A stretch of 64,000 bases of DNA. It comes from Criblamydia sequanensis CRIB-18 (GTDB lineage: Bacteria; Chlamydiota; Chlamydiia; Chlamydiales; Criblamydiaceae). The stretch lies in the NCBI RefSeq assembly GCF_000750955.1, contig NZ_CCEJ010000003.1, positions 248,001 through 312,000 on the forward strand, in the 5' to 3' direction. How positions within the stretch are numbered: position 1 is the first letter of the stretch; each line of letters begins with the position of its first letter. Under the pieces are notes generated by a model. The model made no database searches, had not been told where the DNA came from, and saw only the letters and a list, made by a program, of their open reading frames with translations. Positions 25,881-34,213 of this stretch are shown here, in pieces. Both the position numbers and the translations under genes were made by a program.

Positions 25881-27566
25881 TTAGCTTTTTAGTTCTTTTG
25901 CTAACTCGTCTTTTACTGAACTAGATTTATTTTGTTCAATTTCTACCTCGGCACGAGCTCGTCTTACTTCAGAAAACTTGGCTTCAAATTCACCAATGCT
26001 TGAGGAATTGCCTTTAATATTTTTTTGATCTATTAAGAAATTTGCTTCCTCTAAGTTAGCCCTTTTCTCAAGAAGATTTTCAAGAAGAATTTTTTTTGCT
26101 TCTAGTTCACTATTGCCTTGAGCTAATAGTAAAACTGCTTTTTCTCTTGGAAGAAGGACTAAATTACCTTTTTGCAAAACTTCTACTTCAGAACATTCTT
26201 TCTCGCCAAGAACCATTTCTAAATGGTCAATTGATTTTTGAATGCTTATAAGCAAATTATTCAACTCAGCTTCTTTTTCTTTATTCGTTTGAATTTCTCT
26301 TTGAAGGCTTTGTTTATTTTTAAATGAGACATCGTTTTTAGCTAATTTCTCCAGAGAATTAAATTCTTTATCAAGCGATGTAAAATTCTTTTGCAGAGTT
26401 CTTCTTAATTCTGTAACTTGTTCAAAGCTTGCTTGCATCTCTTCAATTTGAAGATTTAAAATAGTGATTTCACTTTCTAAATCTCTAATCTTTTTTTCTT
26501 TTGCCTCAAGTTTTTTTAGACGCTTCTCTTCTTCTAACTTCATTTTCTCTTCCTTTGAAAGAGGAGCTGCCATCATAGGGGGTGGGGGAGGAGGCGGTGC
26601 GTTTGTAATGAGAGAAAGATTTTCTTCTTCTGTTAAAGAAGATGTTTTTTCAGAGGAGTCTTCTAATGCGGGAAGAGCTTCTCTAGCTTCTAAAGAAGAG
26701 TGATTTTCTTCTTCATTAGATAAGCCTTCAGTCTGATTTAGCGTGTCTTCAAGTTCATCTTCGGAGTAGTCAGTCTCAATTATTAGAAGATTAGGTTCTT
26801 TTCTTAAAATTTCTGATCTAAAATATTTAATTTCTAATTTATTAATTTTTTGGGAAAACTTTTCAAGTAGCTTTAAAAGATTTTTTTTCACAGCTAAGCT
26901 TTTTAAAATGATCTCCTTTTTAGTGCTAAGATGATATTGAGCCAATTGACCGTTTAGCTCTGCTCTAAGCAAAAACTCTTTCTTACGCAGGCAATGTTCA
27001 TTTCTTTGCCTTGAGTTTATTTCTACAAGATAATCAAAAAAAAGCTCTTTAACTTTTGGGACAAAGTTTTTAAAATTGTAATTTACCCAATTTTTTTGAA
27101 TGAAACCTTTGCTTGTCGCTTTAACCCCATCCACAAGTCCTTGAATAAGCTGTTCAAATTTTTCAACTTCATTTTTAATGATTTGCTCCTTCTTTACTTG
27201 ATAGTACCCTTCTAAACGCTTGACTTCTCTTTCAAATTTTTTAGAATCTTTAGTTATGAAAGACACTCTTTCAGAAAGCTTACTTACAACTGATTCATCG
27301 AAATGCTTATTGATTAGATTTCTTTCCTTATTGTTTTTCCTATCTTCCCTAATAGCTCTTCTATAAGTTTCCTTTCTTTTAAAAACTTCGTCAAATAAAA
27401 AAGAATAGAGAATCCAAAGATCTGTAATACTTTGATCAACTAAGTTTTTAGATTGTTGTAATTCTTTTGAATCGGTTGGCTTAAGTTTACTTGCTTTAAT
27501 AAAATTCTTTTTTTCTTGGATTAATACTTCCAAGTCTACGATTTTTTGGGCAATAGAAGCGCTCAT
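25881..27566 (-). CDS. Coiled-coil protein with polyproline tract, effector-like
   Basis: The 561-residue product is almost wholly charged coiled coil (about 1-260 and 335-560), separated by an acidic linker rich in Glu and Ser. At about 319-331 it has NAPPPPPPPMM, a seven-proline run as found in profilin-, EVH1- or SH3-binding tracts of actin regulators. No signal peptide or membrane segment is seen. Secreted coiled-coil proteins with proline runs in intracellular bacteria often act on the host cytoskeleton, so an effector role is inferred. The ATG 27566 has AATAATGAG context with a weak GGAG upstream. A stop at 25881 appears premature: the frame continues to 25689 before a terminator, so the cell may make a shortened protein. 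Confidence 0.72.
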   Translation of the reverse strand: MSASIAQKIVDLEVLIQEKKNFIKASKLKPTDSKELQQSKNLVDQSITDLWILYSFLFDEVFKRKETYRRAIREDRKNNKERNLINKHFDESVVSKLSERVSFITKDSKKFEREVKRLEGYYQVKKEQIIKNEVEKFEQLIQGLVDGVKATSKGFIQKNWVNYNFKNFVPKVKELFFDYLVEINSRQRNEHCLRKKEFLLRAELNGQLAQYHLSTKKEIILKSLAVKKNLLKLLEKFSQKINKLEIKYFRSEILRKEPNLLIIETDYSEDELEDTLNQTEGLSNEEENHSSLEAREALPALEDSSEKTSSLTEEENLSLITNAPPPPPPPMMAAPLSKEEKMKLEEEKRLKKLEAKEKKIRDLESEITILNLQIEEMQASFEQVTELRRTLQKNFTSLDKEFNSLEKLAKNDVSFKNKQSLQREIQTNKEKEAELNNLLISIQKSIDHLEMVLGEKECSEVEVLQKGNLVLLPREKAVLLLAQGNSELEAKKILLENLLEKRANLEEANFLIDQKNIKGNSSSIGEFEAKFSEVRRARAEVEIEQNKSSSVKDELAKELKS

Positions 27567-27668
27567 TATTTCTCCGAAAAAATATATTTGGGGAAAATTT
27601 ACCTAACGGTTTTTTTAAAAGCAATTAAATAAATTAAGGTTATGATTTATTAAATAACATAACTGGTT

Positions 27669-27842
27669 TTGAATAAAAAAACTCGTTCACACAATTTCAA
27701 GACTGCCTAAGAAAGTGGAACAATGAGAAACTCAATAGCTTTATCAAGTGCAAGATTGACTGAATTTTTTAATGATGATTTGGAATCTGAGGAATGGGAC
27801 AGTTTAAGCATGGATGGACCAGATGAGAGAAACGAGTATTAA
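27669..27842 (+). pseudogene. Decayed ribbon-helix-helix antitoxin
   Basis: A TTG at 27669 opens MNKKTR; one frame away, 27694-27723 reads ISRLPKKVEQ, the beta strand and turn of a ribbon-helix-helix antitoxin; after a further shift, the frame from ATG 27723 to TAA 27842 reads NSIALSSARLTEFF then ESEEWDSLS, the helical part and the acidic toxin-binding tail. The pieces form one antitoxin of about 57 residues broken by two frameshifts. It overlaps the start of a MazF-like toxin relic in the usual antitoxin-toxin order. The last piece (39 codons) could still be translated. Confidence 0.6.
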
Positions 27843-28140
27843 GAAAGGCGGCATTTATTCGGTCGATTTTTATCCCGTCAAAGAACCCGAAACCAAGAAA
27901 AGAAGGCAAGCTGTAATTTGTTCCAGAACCTTATTCAATAATAATTCAAAAAAGGTAATTTTGCCCCAATCACTTCGAATATAAAAAGAGTATAACCTTC
28001 TTTGGAATTAGAAATTAAAAATAAAAACGTAGGGAATCCATGGTCGATCAAATAAGAATGTTTGATAAGACTAAATTATCAATCTCTTCTTTAATCTATA
28101 ATACAAATGGAGCAAATCGATGAGATTTAAAAAAGTTTTT
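27814..28140 (+). pseudogene. Decayed MazF/PemK-family toxin
   Basis: From ATG 27814, which overlaps the antitoxin relic by 29 bases, the frame reads KKGGIYSVDFYPVKEPETKKRRQAV, split here only to show the MazF start: GGIYSVDFYPV, then the KKRRQAVICS strand (compare KKxRPAVVVS). The frame ends at 27982. The neighbouring frames supply the rest of the fold: PITSNIKRV from 27966, then VDQIRMFDKTKL from 28042 (the MazF 'vDQiRtiDk' motif) and MEQIDEI near 28110. At least two frameshifts and one internal stop separate them. MazF toxins are sequence-specific endoribonucleases; this copy is almost certainly dead. Confidence 0.72.
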
Positions 28141-28366
28141 TATCTATGAAATAATTTCAAACTTTTCATTATACACGGTTATTCTTTCGTTCCCATCAGC
28201 TCAAAACCTCAAAATGCTTGTTAGGACTTTATCCTTATTCTCTACTAGCTAAAGCAATTTCATAGCCTAGGACTTCTTTAACGCTTTCAATACACATTTT
28301 TCTCCAAAAAATATTTTTTTGGGAAAAAATTTAACCGCCAAAACTATTACAAAAGAATCAGAAGAT
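28141..28366. other. Non-coding spacer between toxin relic and lysS
   Basis: This spacer has no supported gene. Short minus-strand frames (for example about 19 codons near 28250-28310) look coding-like in places and could be more gene debris, but I cannot assign them. With the two relics it makes about 840 bases without an intact gene. Confidence 0.4.
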
Positions 28367-28405
28367 TAGTCACGCTTGAACCAAGGGTTGGCTCAAGCAT
28401 GACTA
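28367..28405 (-). terminator. Hairpin downstream of lysS
   Basis: An imperfect inverted repeat, 28367-28384 against 28388-28405 with three mismatched pairs and a very short loop, lies six bases after the lysS stop. The following minus-strand bases are only moderately T-rich, so it may be a terminator or a transcript-end stabilising hairpin. Confidence 0.55.
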
Positions 28406-28411
28406 TTAGAT

Positions 28412-30022
28412 TTATTGCGGTTTCATCCAAGGGAAGAAAAGAACATCACGGATGGAATGGGCATTTGTGAAAAGCATCACTAAACGGTCGATTCCGATAC
28501 CGACACCGGCAGCAGGAGGCATCCCTTGAGCAATCGCTTCAAGAAACTCTTCATCAAGTGGCGCTGCTTCCTCATCGCCCGCATCCCTTCTTTGCTGCTG
28601 GCCATCAAGAAGCGTTCTTTGAAGCACAGGGTCATTTAACTCGGAGTAAGCATTGCAAATTTCTCCGCCTAAAAGAAAGCTTTCAAAACGCTCAATGAGC
28701 CCTTCTTGGCAAAGTTCTTTATCGCGGTGCAGCTTGCAAAGCACGGTTGTTTCAACAGGATGATCAATGATGTGATGCGGTTGAAGAAGGCTTGGCTCAA
28801 CAAACACTTCAAAGACGCCTGCAATCAAAAGACCGCGTGACAAGGTTTTAAGTTTAGCCTCTTCAAAATGGCCGCTCTCTAAGAGGATTTTTCTTAGCTC
28901 TTCATCGGTTTTAGAGTCGACATCAATATGAGCATATTTTTTTATGCTGTCTTTCATCGAAAGACGAATCCAAGGCGCTTTGACATCAATTTCCATTTCT
29001 TCGCCAGTATCAAAACGATTCACTTTAAATCTTGTCGATCCAAACAGTGTGAGCGCAATTTTTTCATAGAGTCTTTCCACAAAATCCATCATGTCATGGT
29101 AATCCCAGTAGCTTGCGTAGGCTTCAAGGAGTGTGAATTCCGGGTTATGCTTACGGCTTAAGCCTTCATTTCTAAAGCATTTTCCGATTTCATAGACTTT
29201 TGGAAAGCCGCCTATAATTAATTTCTTTAGCGGAATTTCAAGAGAAATTCTAAGGAACATGTCTTGGTTAAGAGCGTTTAATTTAGTTCGAAAAGGTTTG
29301 GCTTCAGCGCCGCCATAAATGGACTGGACAATCGGTGTTTCAACTTCCATGAAGCCGATGTCTTCACAGTATTTTCGAATAATGCGTAAGATCTCAGACC
29401 TTTTTTTAAAGGCTTCTTTCACTTCAGGGTTGCTGATAAGATCTAGCCAGCGCTTTCTATAGCGAAGCTCTTTATCATGAAGGCCGCTATGCTTTTCAGG
29501 CAAAGGAAGGAGGGTTTTGCAAAGAAGAGTGACTTTTTTAGCGAAAATAGTAAGTTCACCTTTTTGCGTAAAGAAAAGATGTCCTTCAACGCCTATAATA
29601 TCCCCTAGATCAAATTTTTTCTCGATAATCTTAATGTGGGATGGGGCATCGCTTAAATCAGAGGGTTCATACCCTTCAACTTTGGTAAGATCCCTGTTAA
29701 ACATCACCTGAATCCTGCCTTCTTCATCTTGAAGCTGGGCAAAAATATTTTTTCCCATGGCACGGAACAGCACGAGTCTTCCGGCAACTTTCGCAAGAGG
29801 CGTTGTTCCGGCTTGTGCTTCTTCACTATGGCCTAAGGAAGATGGGTCTTGATACTTAATGCGAAGGTCTTCACTTGTATGGCTTTGTTTATATTCATGA
29901 GGGTAGGGATTGATGCCTAGAGCTTTAAGCTCTTCAAGTTTTCGGAGGCGGTTATTGTATTCCTCATAATCCAGATATTCGGGTTTTTTCACTGAAAGCT
30001 CTTCAGAAGATTCCTTATGCAT
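28412..30022 (-). CDS. lysS: Lysyl-tRNA synthetase (class II)
   Basis: The enzyme attaches lysine to tRNA-Lys. The N-terminal OB-fold anticodon-binding domain covers roughly residues 60-180. The class II catalytic core follows with motif 1 (FMEVETPIV), motif 2 (FRNEGLSRKHNPEFT) and motif 3 (GVGIGIDRLVML). ETPIVQSIYGGAEAKPF is the usual lysine-enzyme stretch. The length of 536 residues is slightly above the bacterial norm because of an N-terminal tail of about 25 residues. It is the last gene of a minus-strand group, 18 bases after a small membrane protein gene and near priA, an arrangement that recalls chlamydial genomes. Confidence 0.96.
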   Translation of the reverse strand: MHKESSEELSVKKPEYLDYEEYNNRLRKLEELKALGINPYPHEYKQSHTSEDLRIKYQDPSSLGHSEEAQAGTTPLAKVAGRLVLFRAMGKNIFAQLQDEEGRIQVMFNRDLTKVEGYEPSDLSDAPSHIKIIEKKFDLGDIIGVEGHLFFTQKGELTIFAKKVTLLCKTLLPLPEKHSGLHDKELRYRKRWLDLISNPEVKEAFKKRSEILRIIRKYCEDIGFMEVETPIVQSIYGGAEAKPFRTKLNALNQDMFLRISLEIPLKKLIIGGFPKVYEIGKCFRNEGLSRKHNPEFTLLEAYASYWDYHDMMDFVERLYEKIALTLFGSTRFKVNRFDTGEEMEIDVKAPWIRLSMKDSIKKYAHIDVDSKTDEELRKILLESGHFEEAKLKTLSRGLLIAGVFEVFVEPSLLQPHHIIDHPVETTVLCKLHRDKELCQEGLIERFESFLLGGEICNAYSELNDPVLQRTLLDGQQQRRDAGDEEAAPLDEEFLEAIAQGMPPAAGVGIGIDRLVMLFTNAHSIRDVLFFPWMKPQ

Positions 30023-30040
30023 TTAGGGTTTTCCTTAAAA

Positions 30041-30229
30041 TTAATTTGATTGATAGCCAATAATTTCGCCTGGTTCATTTTGACTTGATTGGCCGCTTCT
30101 AACAAAGTCAAGTCGTGCGTAACAGTATACAGTGGTGAGGATTAAGGCTAAACTATAAACTGCTAAAGTTAAAATGAAATATTTTGTTTTATTGTCAGAT
30201 TTAAAAAAATCTCTAATATAAGAAGTCAT
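30041..30229 (-). CDS. Small single-span membrane protein (62 aa)
   Basis: The start ATG 30229 has a very good ribosome binding site, AGGAG six bases upstream, so an upstream in-frame start at 30262 is rejected. The 62 residues have a charged N-terminus, one transmembrane helix at about 18-36 (FILTLAVYSLALILTTVYC) and a polar tail. It lies between priA and lysS with short gaps, probably in one transcript. The function is unknown. Confidence 0.75.
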   Translation of the reverse strand: MTSYIRDFFKSDNKTKYFILTLAVYSLALILTTVYCYARLDFVRSGQSSQNEPGEIIGYQSN

Positions 30230-30275
30230 GATTGGCTCCTGCTTTTTCGTATATCCTATCATATTGGGAGGATTA

Positions 30276-32510
30276 TTAAAAAAAAGTATTTAGAGGGTTG
30301 ATATCGATGTGGAGACGGAAAGCGCTTGGGATCAGTTTTGCTTCTTTACAAGCCAAAAAAGCTTTTTGCATAGGAACAGGACTTTGGCCTTTTACTAAAA
30401 ATTGGAAATAAAAGTTATCTTTTACTTTCGCATGGCCGCTTGGAAGGACCGGATAAAGCACATAATCCGAGGGTAGGTGAGAGATCATTTCCTCTCGAAA
30501 ACGCTGCAGCAGACCCTCAGTCTTTTTTTCATCCGTTCCGGTAAGCCTGATTTTGGCAAGCGTTGTAAATGGGGGGAACTGAAAAAGATTTCGAACTTCT
30601 TTTTCGTAATTATAAAAACTTTTGTAATCCTGATTTTTGGCAAATTGAATCACTTCGTGGTCGGGAATACAGGTCTGAAAAATAACTTCACCTTTAAACC
30701 GGCCTCGACCTGCACGTCCTGCGACTTGTGTTAAAATTTGAAAAGCAGTTTCATGAGATCTAAAGTCCGGGATATTTAAATTGGCGTCGCAATTTAAGAC
30801 ACCGACAAGAGTGACTTCAGGAAAATGAAGGCCCTTAGCTATCATTTGAGTTCCCACCAAGATATCGGCTTTGCCGGTCGCAAATTCTTTGAGTAGTTTT
30901 CTTTGGCTCCCTTTATGTTTGGTTGTGTCGGCATCAAGTCTTATAATTCTAACCTCGGGAAAGAGGGCGTAGAGCTGCTTTTCGACAAGTTCTGTTCCGG
31001 CGCCCTTAAAACGTAGCGGGTCTTGACTTCCGCAAAAAAGACAGGCTTTTGGCGGAGGCTCGATTCTATAGCCGCAAAGATGGCAAACTAAAGCATTTTG
31101 CGTTTTATGGAAGGTTAAGGCCGTGTCGCAGTGCTTGCATTCCGTTGATTTTCCGCACGAGAGACACATCTGAAAGCTATGATAGCCGCGTCTATTTAAA
31201 AATAGGAGAGACTGCTCGCCTCTTTTTATGCCATTTGCGATTTTATCAAGCAAAAGCTCTGAAAAAAGGGTGAATTGCTTTTTCTTGGCATACTCATGCT
31301 TCATATCGATGACGTGAACTGTTGGTAAATCGCTGACCTCAGCTCTTAGCTTAAGCTCGGATAAGTGATATTTATTTAGCTCTGAATTTCGATAGCTTTC
31401 AAGCGATGGGGTCGCACTTCCTAAAATAACAACGGCCTTTTCAAGCTTGCCGCGCATACAAGCGACATCCCTCGCATGGTAGCAAGGCATCTCTTCCGAT
31501 TGTTTATAAGAACTTTCATGCTCCTCATCGACAATAATAAGGCCAAGGTTTTGAACCGGGCTAAAGACAGCGGATCTCGCTCCAATGACAATGTCAAATT
31601 TACCTTCTTTAATGCCATGCCAAGCATCAAAACGCTCCCCATCGCTTATTTGATGATGCAAGATCGCAATAGGCACATCAAAACGGCTTTTAAAACGCTC
31701 GATCGTTTGCGGTGTTAAAGAAATTTCAGGAACTAAGATGATGGCTCTTTTTTTCAGTTTTAAAGCCACATCGATGGCCTGCATATAGACTTCAGTTTTT
31801 CCGCTTCCTGTCACTCCATGGATTAAATGAACTTTAAAAGCTTCCTTCTCTAAATCGCTTTTTATAGCAGAAAAAGCCTCTTCTTGATCGGGGTTTAATT
31901 TCTTGGGCCTAGTCTTAAAATAATCTTCATTTGATAAAGGGGATCTGCCAATGACAACACGTTCAATTTCTAAAACCCCATTTTTAACAAGAGTATTGAT
32001 TGGGCTTTTTGAGACGTCTGCTTTTTCAAGAAGCTCTGTTAGTAAAATTCCTTTTTCACTTTTTAAGATCACCTCAAGCACCCTTGCTTGTTCAGGGGAT
32101 TTTGACAGTAAATTGACGATAAGCTGCCGCATCTCTTCTTGGGTTATTTTTTTTCTAACAAAATACTGTTCTTTATGCTTCTTTGTCTTTCTTAGGCTTG
32201 CTGGCAAAATCGAGGTTAAGACTTTCCCGATAGGGGTGATATAATATTTTGAAATCCATAGGGCGAGATCAAATAAAGGCTTTGTGATAAGACTTTTTTC
32301 AGCATCGATGCTAAGGATTGGTTTAGGGTCTTTAAAAGAAGCTGTTTCCTTAATTTCAGAGACAAACCCTTTTCTTGTGGTGTTTCTAACGGGAACTACA
32401 ACTCTCATGCCCGGCGTTAGCAAGTCTTGCAAATCTTTTGGGATGTAATAATCAAAGCTTTTATCTAAAGAATCTAAAATAACCGAAGCATAAAGCTTTT
32501 TTGAAGACAT
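30276..32510 (-). CDS. priA: Primosomal replication-restart helicase PriA
   Basis: PriA reloads the replication machinery at collapsed forks. The 744-residue protein has the N-terminal 3'-DNA-binding domain, a Walker A motif GVTGSGKT (Lys238), the Walker B box DEEH, and the C-terminal helicase half ending in QVAGRAGRG. Between them lies the zinc-binding insert with four CxxC pairs (CLSCGKSTECKHC, CHLC and CLFC). The ATG overlaps the stop of the upstream gene by one base (TAATG), so the two are translationally coupled. Confidence 0.96.
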   Translation of the reverse strand: MSSKKLYASVILDSLDKSFDYYIPKDLQDLLTPGMRVVVPVRNTTRKGFVSEIKETASFKDPKPILSIDAEKSLITKPLFDLALWISKYYITPIGKVLTSILPASLRKTKKHKEQYFVRKKITQEEMRQLIVNLLSKSPEQARVLEVILKSEKGILLTELLEKADVSKSPINTLVKNGVLEIERVVIGRSPLSNEDYFKTRPKKLNPDQEEAFSAIKSDLEKEAFKVHLIHGVTGSGKTEVYMQAIDVALKLKKRAIILVPEISLTPQTIERFKSRFDVPIAILHHQISDGERFDAWHGIKEGKFDIVIGARSAVFSPVQNLGLIIVDEEHESSYKQSEEMPCYHARDVACMRGKLEKAVVILGSATPSLESYRNSELNKYHLSELKLRAEVSDLPTVHVIDMKHEYAKKKQFTLFSELLLDKIANGIKRGEQSLLFLNRRGYHSFQMCLSCGKSTECKHCDTALTFHKTQNALVCHLCGYRIEPPPKACLFCGSQDPLRFKGAGTELVEKQLYALFPEVRIIRLDADTTKHKGSQRKLLKEFATGKADILVGTQMIAKGLHFPEVTLVGVLNCDANLNIPDFRSHETAFQILTQVAGRAGRGRFKGEVIFQTCIPDHEVIQFAKNQDYKSFYNYEKEVRNLFQFPPFTTLAKIRLTGTDEKKTEGLLQRFREEMISHLPSDYVLYPVLPSGHAKVKDNFYFQFLVKGQSPVPMQKAFLACKEAKLIPSAFRLHIDINPLNTFF

Positions 32511-33343
32511 TACAGCTTGTGACTTCCTGCCAGTAAGAGTTTAATCTGCTTCCAAAGTTCACGCTTTTTTGCAGGCTCGCTTTCGTAGTCTTGTTCTTTT
32601 TCTAACGGGATGAAAGGAGCGCCGCCAAGATAGCAAAGAGAATTTTTTTGGGTGCGTCTAAAAAACTCGTTTAAAAAAGGGAGGGTTTCGATTTCCGCCG
32701 GATTGCCAAGAAAAAATAGAAATGAATTCTCTGAAAAAAAAGATTGGCAGGAGTCTTTATCTTGAAAAGTCTTGAAATGTCTGATAATACACCCGGCATG
32801 AAGCTGGGTTTTAATGGCTTGACAGAGTCGTGTGAGAAAAGCTTCTTCTTTGTTTTCCGAATATAAGAGAATAATGCTTTTTTCTTTGGGTTTTTCCGGA
32901 GCTACCGGGATTTCGCTTAAAAGGGGTTCGTTTAAAATTTGAAGATTGGGGGCAATTTTCTTTAAAGTCTTTTCAATCTCTCCAAAAGAAAAGTCTTTGA
33001 CAACCTCTTCGCTATTTTTCCGAAAAGGAGTGGAAGGGATCTCAACTGTTATCTTTTCTTCTCTTTTTGGCGAAACAGATTTAATAGGTTCCGCACCTTT
33101 TTCAGGGAGTTTAAGAGGCTTTATTTCAGCAGGTCTTGGCTTTGGGTGAGAAGGGGATTGGGCAAGAGGGGATTCCTTAAAAGACGGGATAACAGCTTTC
33201 TCTACCGCTTTAGGAGCTTTTTCTTCTGCAAAAAAAGCATAGGACGCCTCATCCACCAAACGGATTTCATGGGGTTGGTATTGATCGAGGACATAACGCT
33301 GCAGCTCTTCAACAAGTTTTTTGTATTCTTTCCGATGAGGCAT
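32510..33343 (-). CDS. Hypothetical protein with proline-rich linker, coupled to priA
   Basis: No known family is recognised. The first 45 residues are helical (LVEELQRYVLDQY). Residues about 50-115 are a proline/lysine-rich linker. The C-terminal 125 residues look like a small alpha/beta domain (SIILLYSENKEEAFLTRLCQAI, then FLFFLGNP). The position immediately before priA, with a one-base overlap, is like that of a conserved chlamydial gene, but orthology was not tested. It may be a DNA-metabolism accessory or an unrelated cytoplasmic protein. The gene in front ends one base before its ATG. Confidence 0.78.
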   Translation of the reverse strand: MPHRKEYKKLVEELQRYVLDQYQPHEIRLVDEASYAFFAEEKAPKAVEKAVIPSFKESPLAQSPSHPKPRPAEIKPLKLPEKGAEPIKSVSPKREEKITVEIPSTPFRKNSEEVVKDFSFGEIEKTLKKIAPNLQILNEPLLSEIPVAPEKPKEKSIILLYSENKEEAFLTRLCQAIKTQLHAGCIIRHFKTFQDKDSCQSFFSENSFLFFLGNPAEIETLPFLNEFFRRTQKNSLCYLGGAPFIPLEKEQDYESEPAKKRELWKQIKLLLAGSHKL

Positions 33344-33344
33344 G

Positions 33345-34058
33345 TTATAAGTCTTGCATAATCAATTTAATGATGGGTATTAAATGAGGGAAACCGCGTT
33401 CTTCGTATTTTTTTAGCAAAAGCTGCTCTGCTTCCTTTATGCCTTCGGGATAGCTTTTATTTAGAAGGCGTTTTACAAACCCTTTAGGGTAAATACGTTC
33501 TAATTCATTTTTATGTCTCAAAAGGAAAAAAACGACATTTTCATTCTGAGTCATTTTCAAGAAAATTTTAGGGATCATTTTACCTAAACGCTTGAGCTCT
33601 TGTAAAACCTTTTCAGCAAGAGGCTTTATTTCTCTTGCCATTTCCACCAAGGAACGTTCTTTTTCTTCTTCACTAAAAAAAATATCATTTAGTTTTAGTG
33701 CGTGAGCATAAGCTTGGTTGCAATAACGCCTTGCCATTTTTTCATCGTCTTTCAAAGTCGATTTTGCAAAAAGGGTCGCATAGTGGGCGAGCTTGCTTAT
33801 GCATCCTCCCGGCTGATTCCAGAAAAAAAAGAGCATTGATTCTTTCATGGAGCCGGTTAACTTCTCAATCCTTTTCTTTAATTCCTCGACAAGCTTTTTG
33901 GAATTAGGTTTTTCAATGAATTTCTCGGTGAGAAGAAGGAGCTCCTGGCTTTCTTTATATGAGACAATAAACTCATTGACGATAAATTGAAAAAGGAGCG
34001 CTTCGCTTCTATGAAATGCTTGCAGCTTACTTTTCTCAAGAGGCAGCGTACTTGGCAT
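33345..34058 (-). CDS. Helical hypothetical protein (237 aa)
   Basis: No family is recognised. The sequence is almost entirely amphipathic helix, rich in Lys, Glu and Leu, without a signal peptide. The ATG 34058 is preferred to the TTG one codon earlier because GGAG lies seven bases upstream of it. It is the first gene of a tightly spaced minus-strand group that runs through the proline-linker protein, priA and the small membrane protein to lysS, so one transcript is likely. Confidence 0.75.
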   Translation of the reverse strand: MPSTLPLEKSKLQAFHRSEALLFQFIVNEFIVSYKESQELLLLTEKFIEKPNSKKLVEELKKRIEKLTGSMKESMLFFFWNQPGGCISKLAHYATLFAKSTLKDDEKMARRYCNQAYAHALKLNDIFFSEEEKERSLVEMAREIKPLAEKVLQELKRLGKMIPKIFLKMTQNENVVFFLLRHKNELERIYPKGFVKRLLNKSYPEGIKEAEQLLLKKYEERGFPHLIPIIKLIMQDL

Positions 34059-34213
34059 CAATTACTCCATGTTGAAAGCCAAGGTGCAAGTTCTTAGGGA
34101 AAAGAATTGAATCTGAACCATTACAGGGGCAACTTGGATTTGAGGTTAAGCGTATCAAACCTTTAAGAAAAAATAAATGCTTTTTCGCGCTTTACAAAAT
34201 TATAAATTATTTT

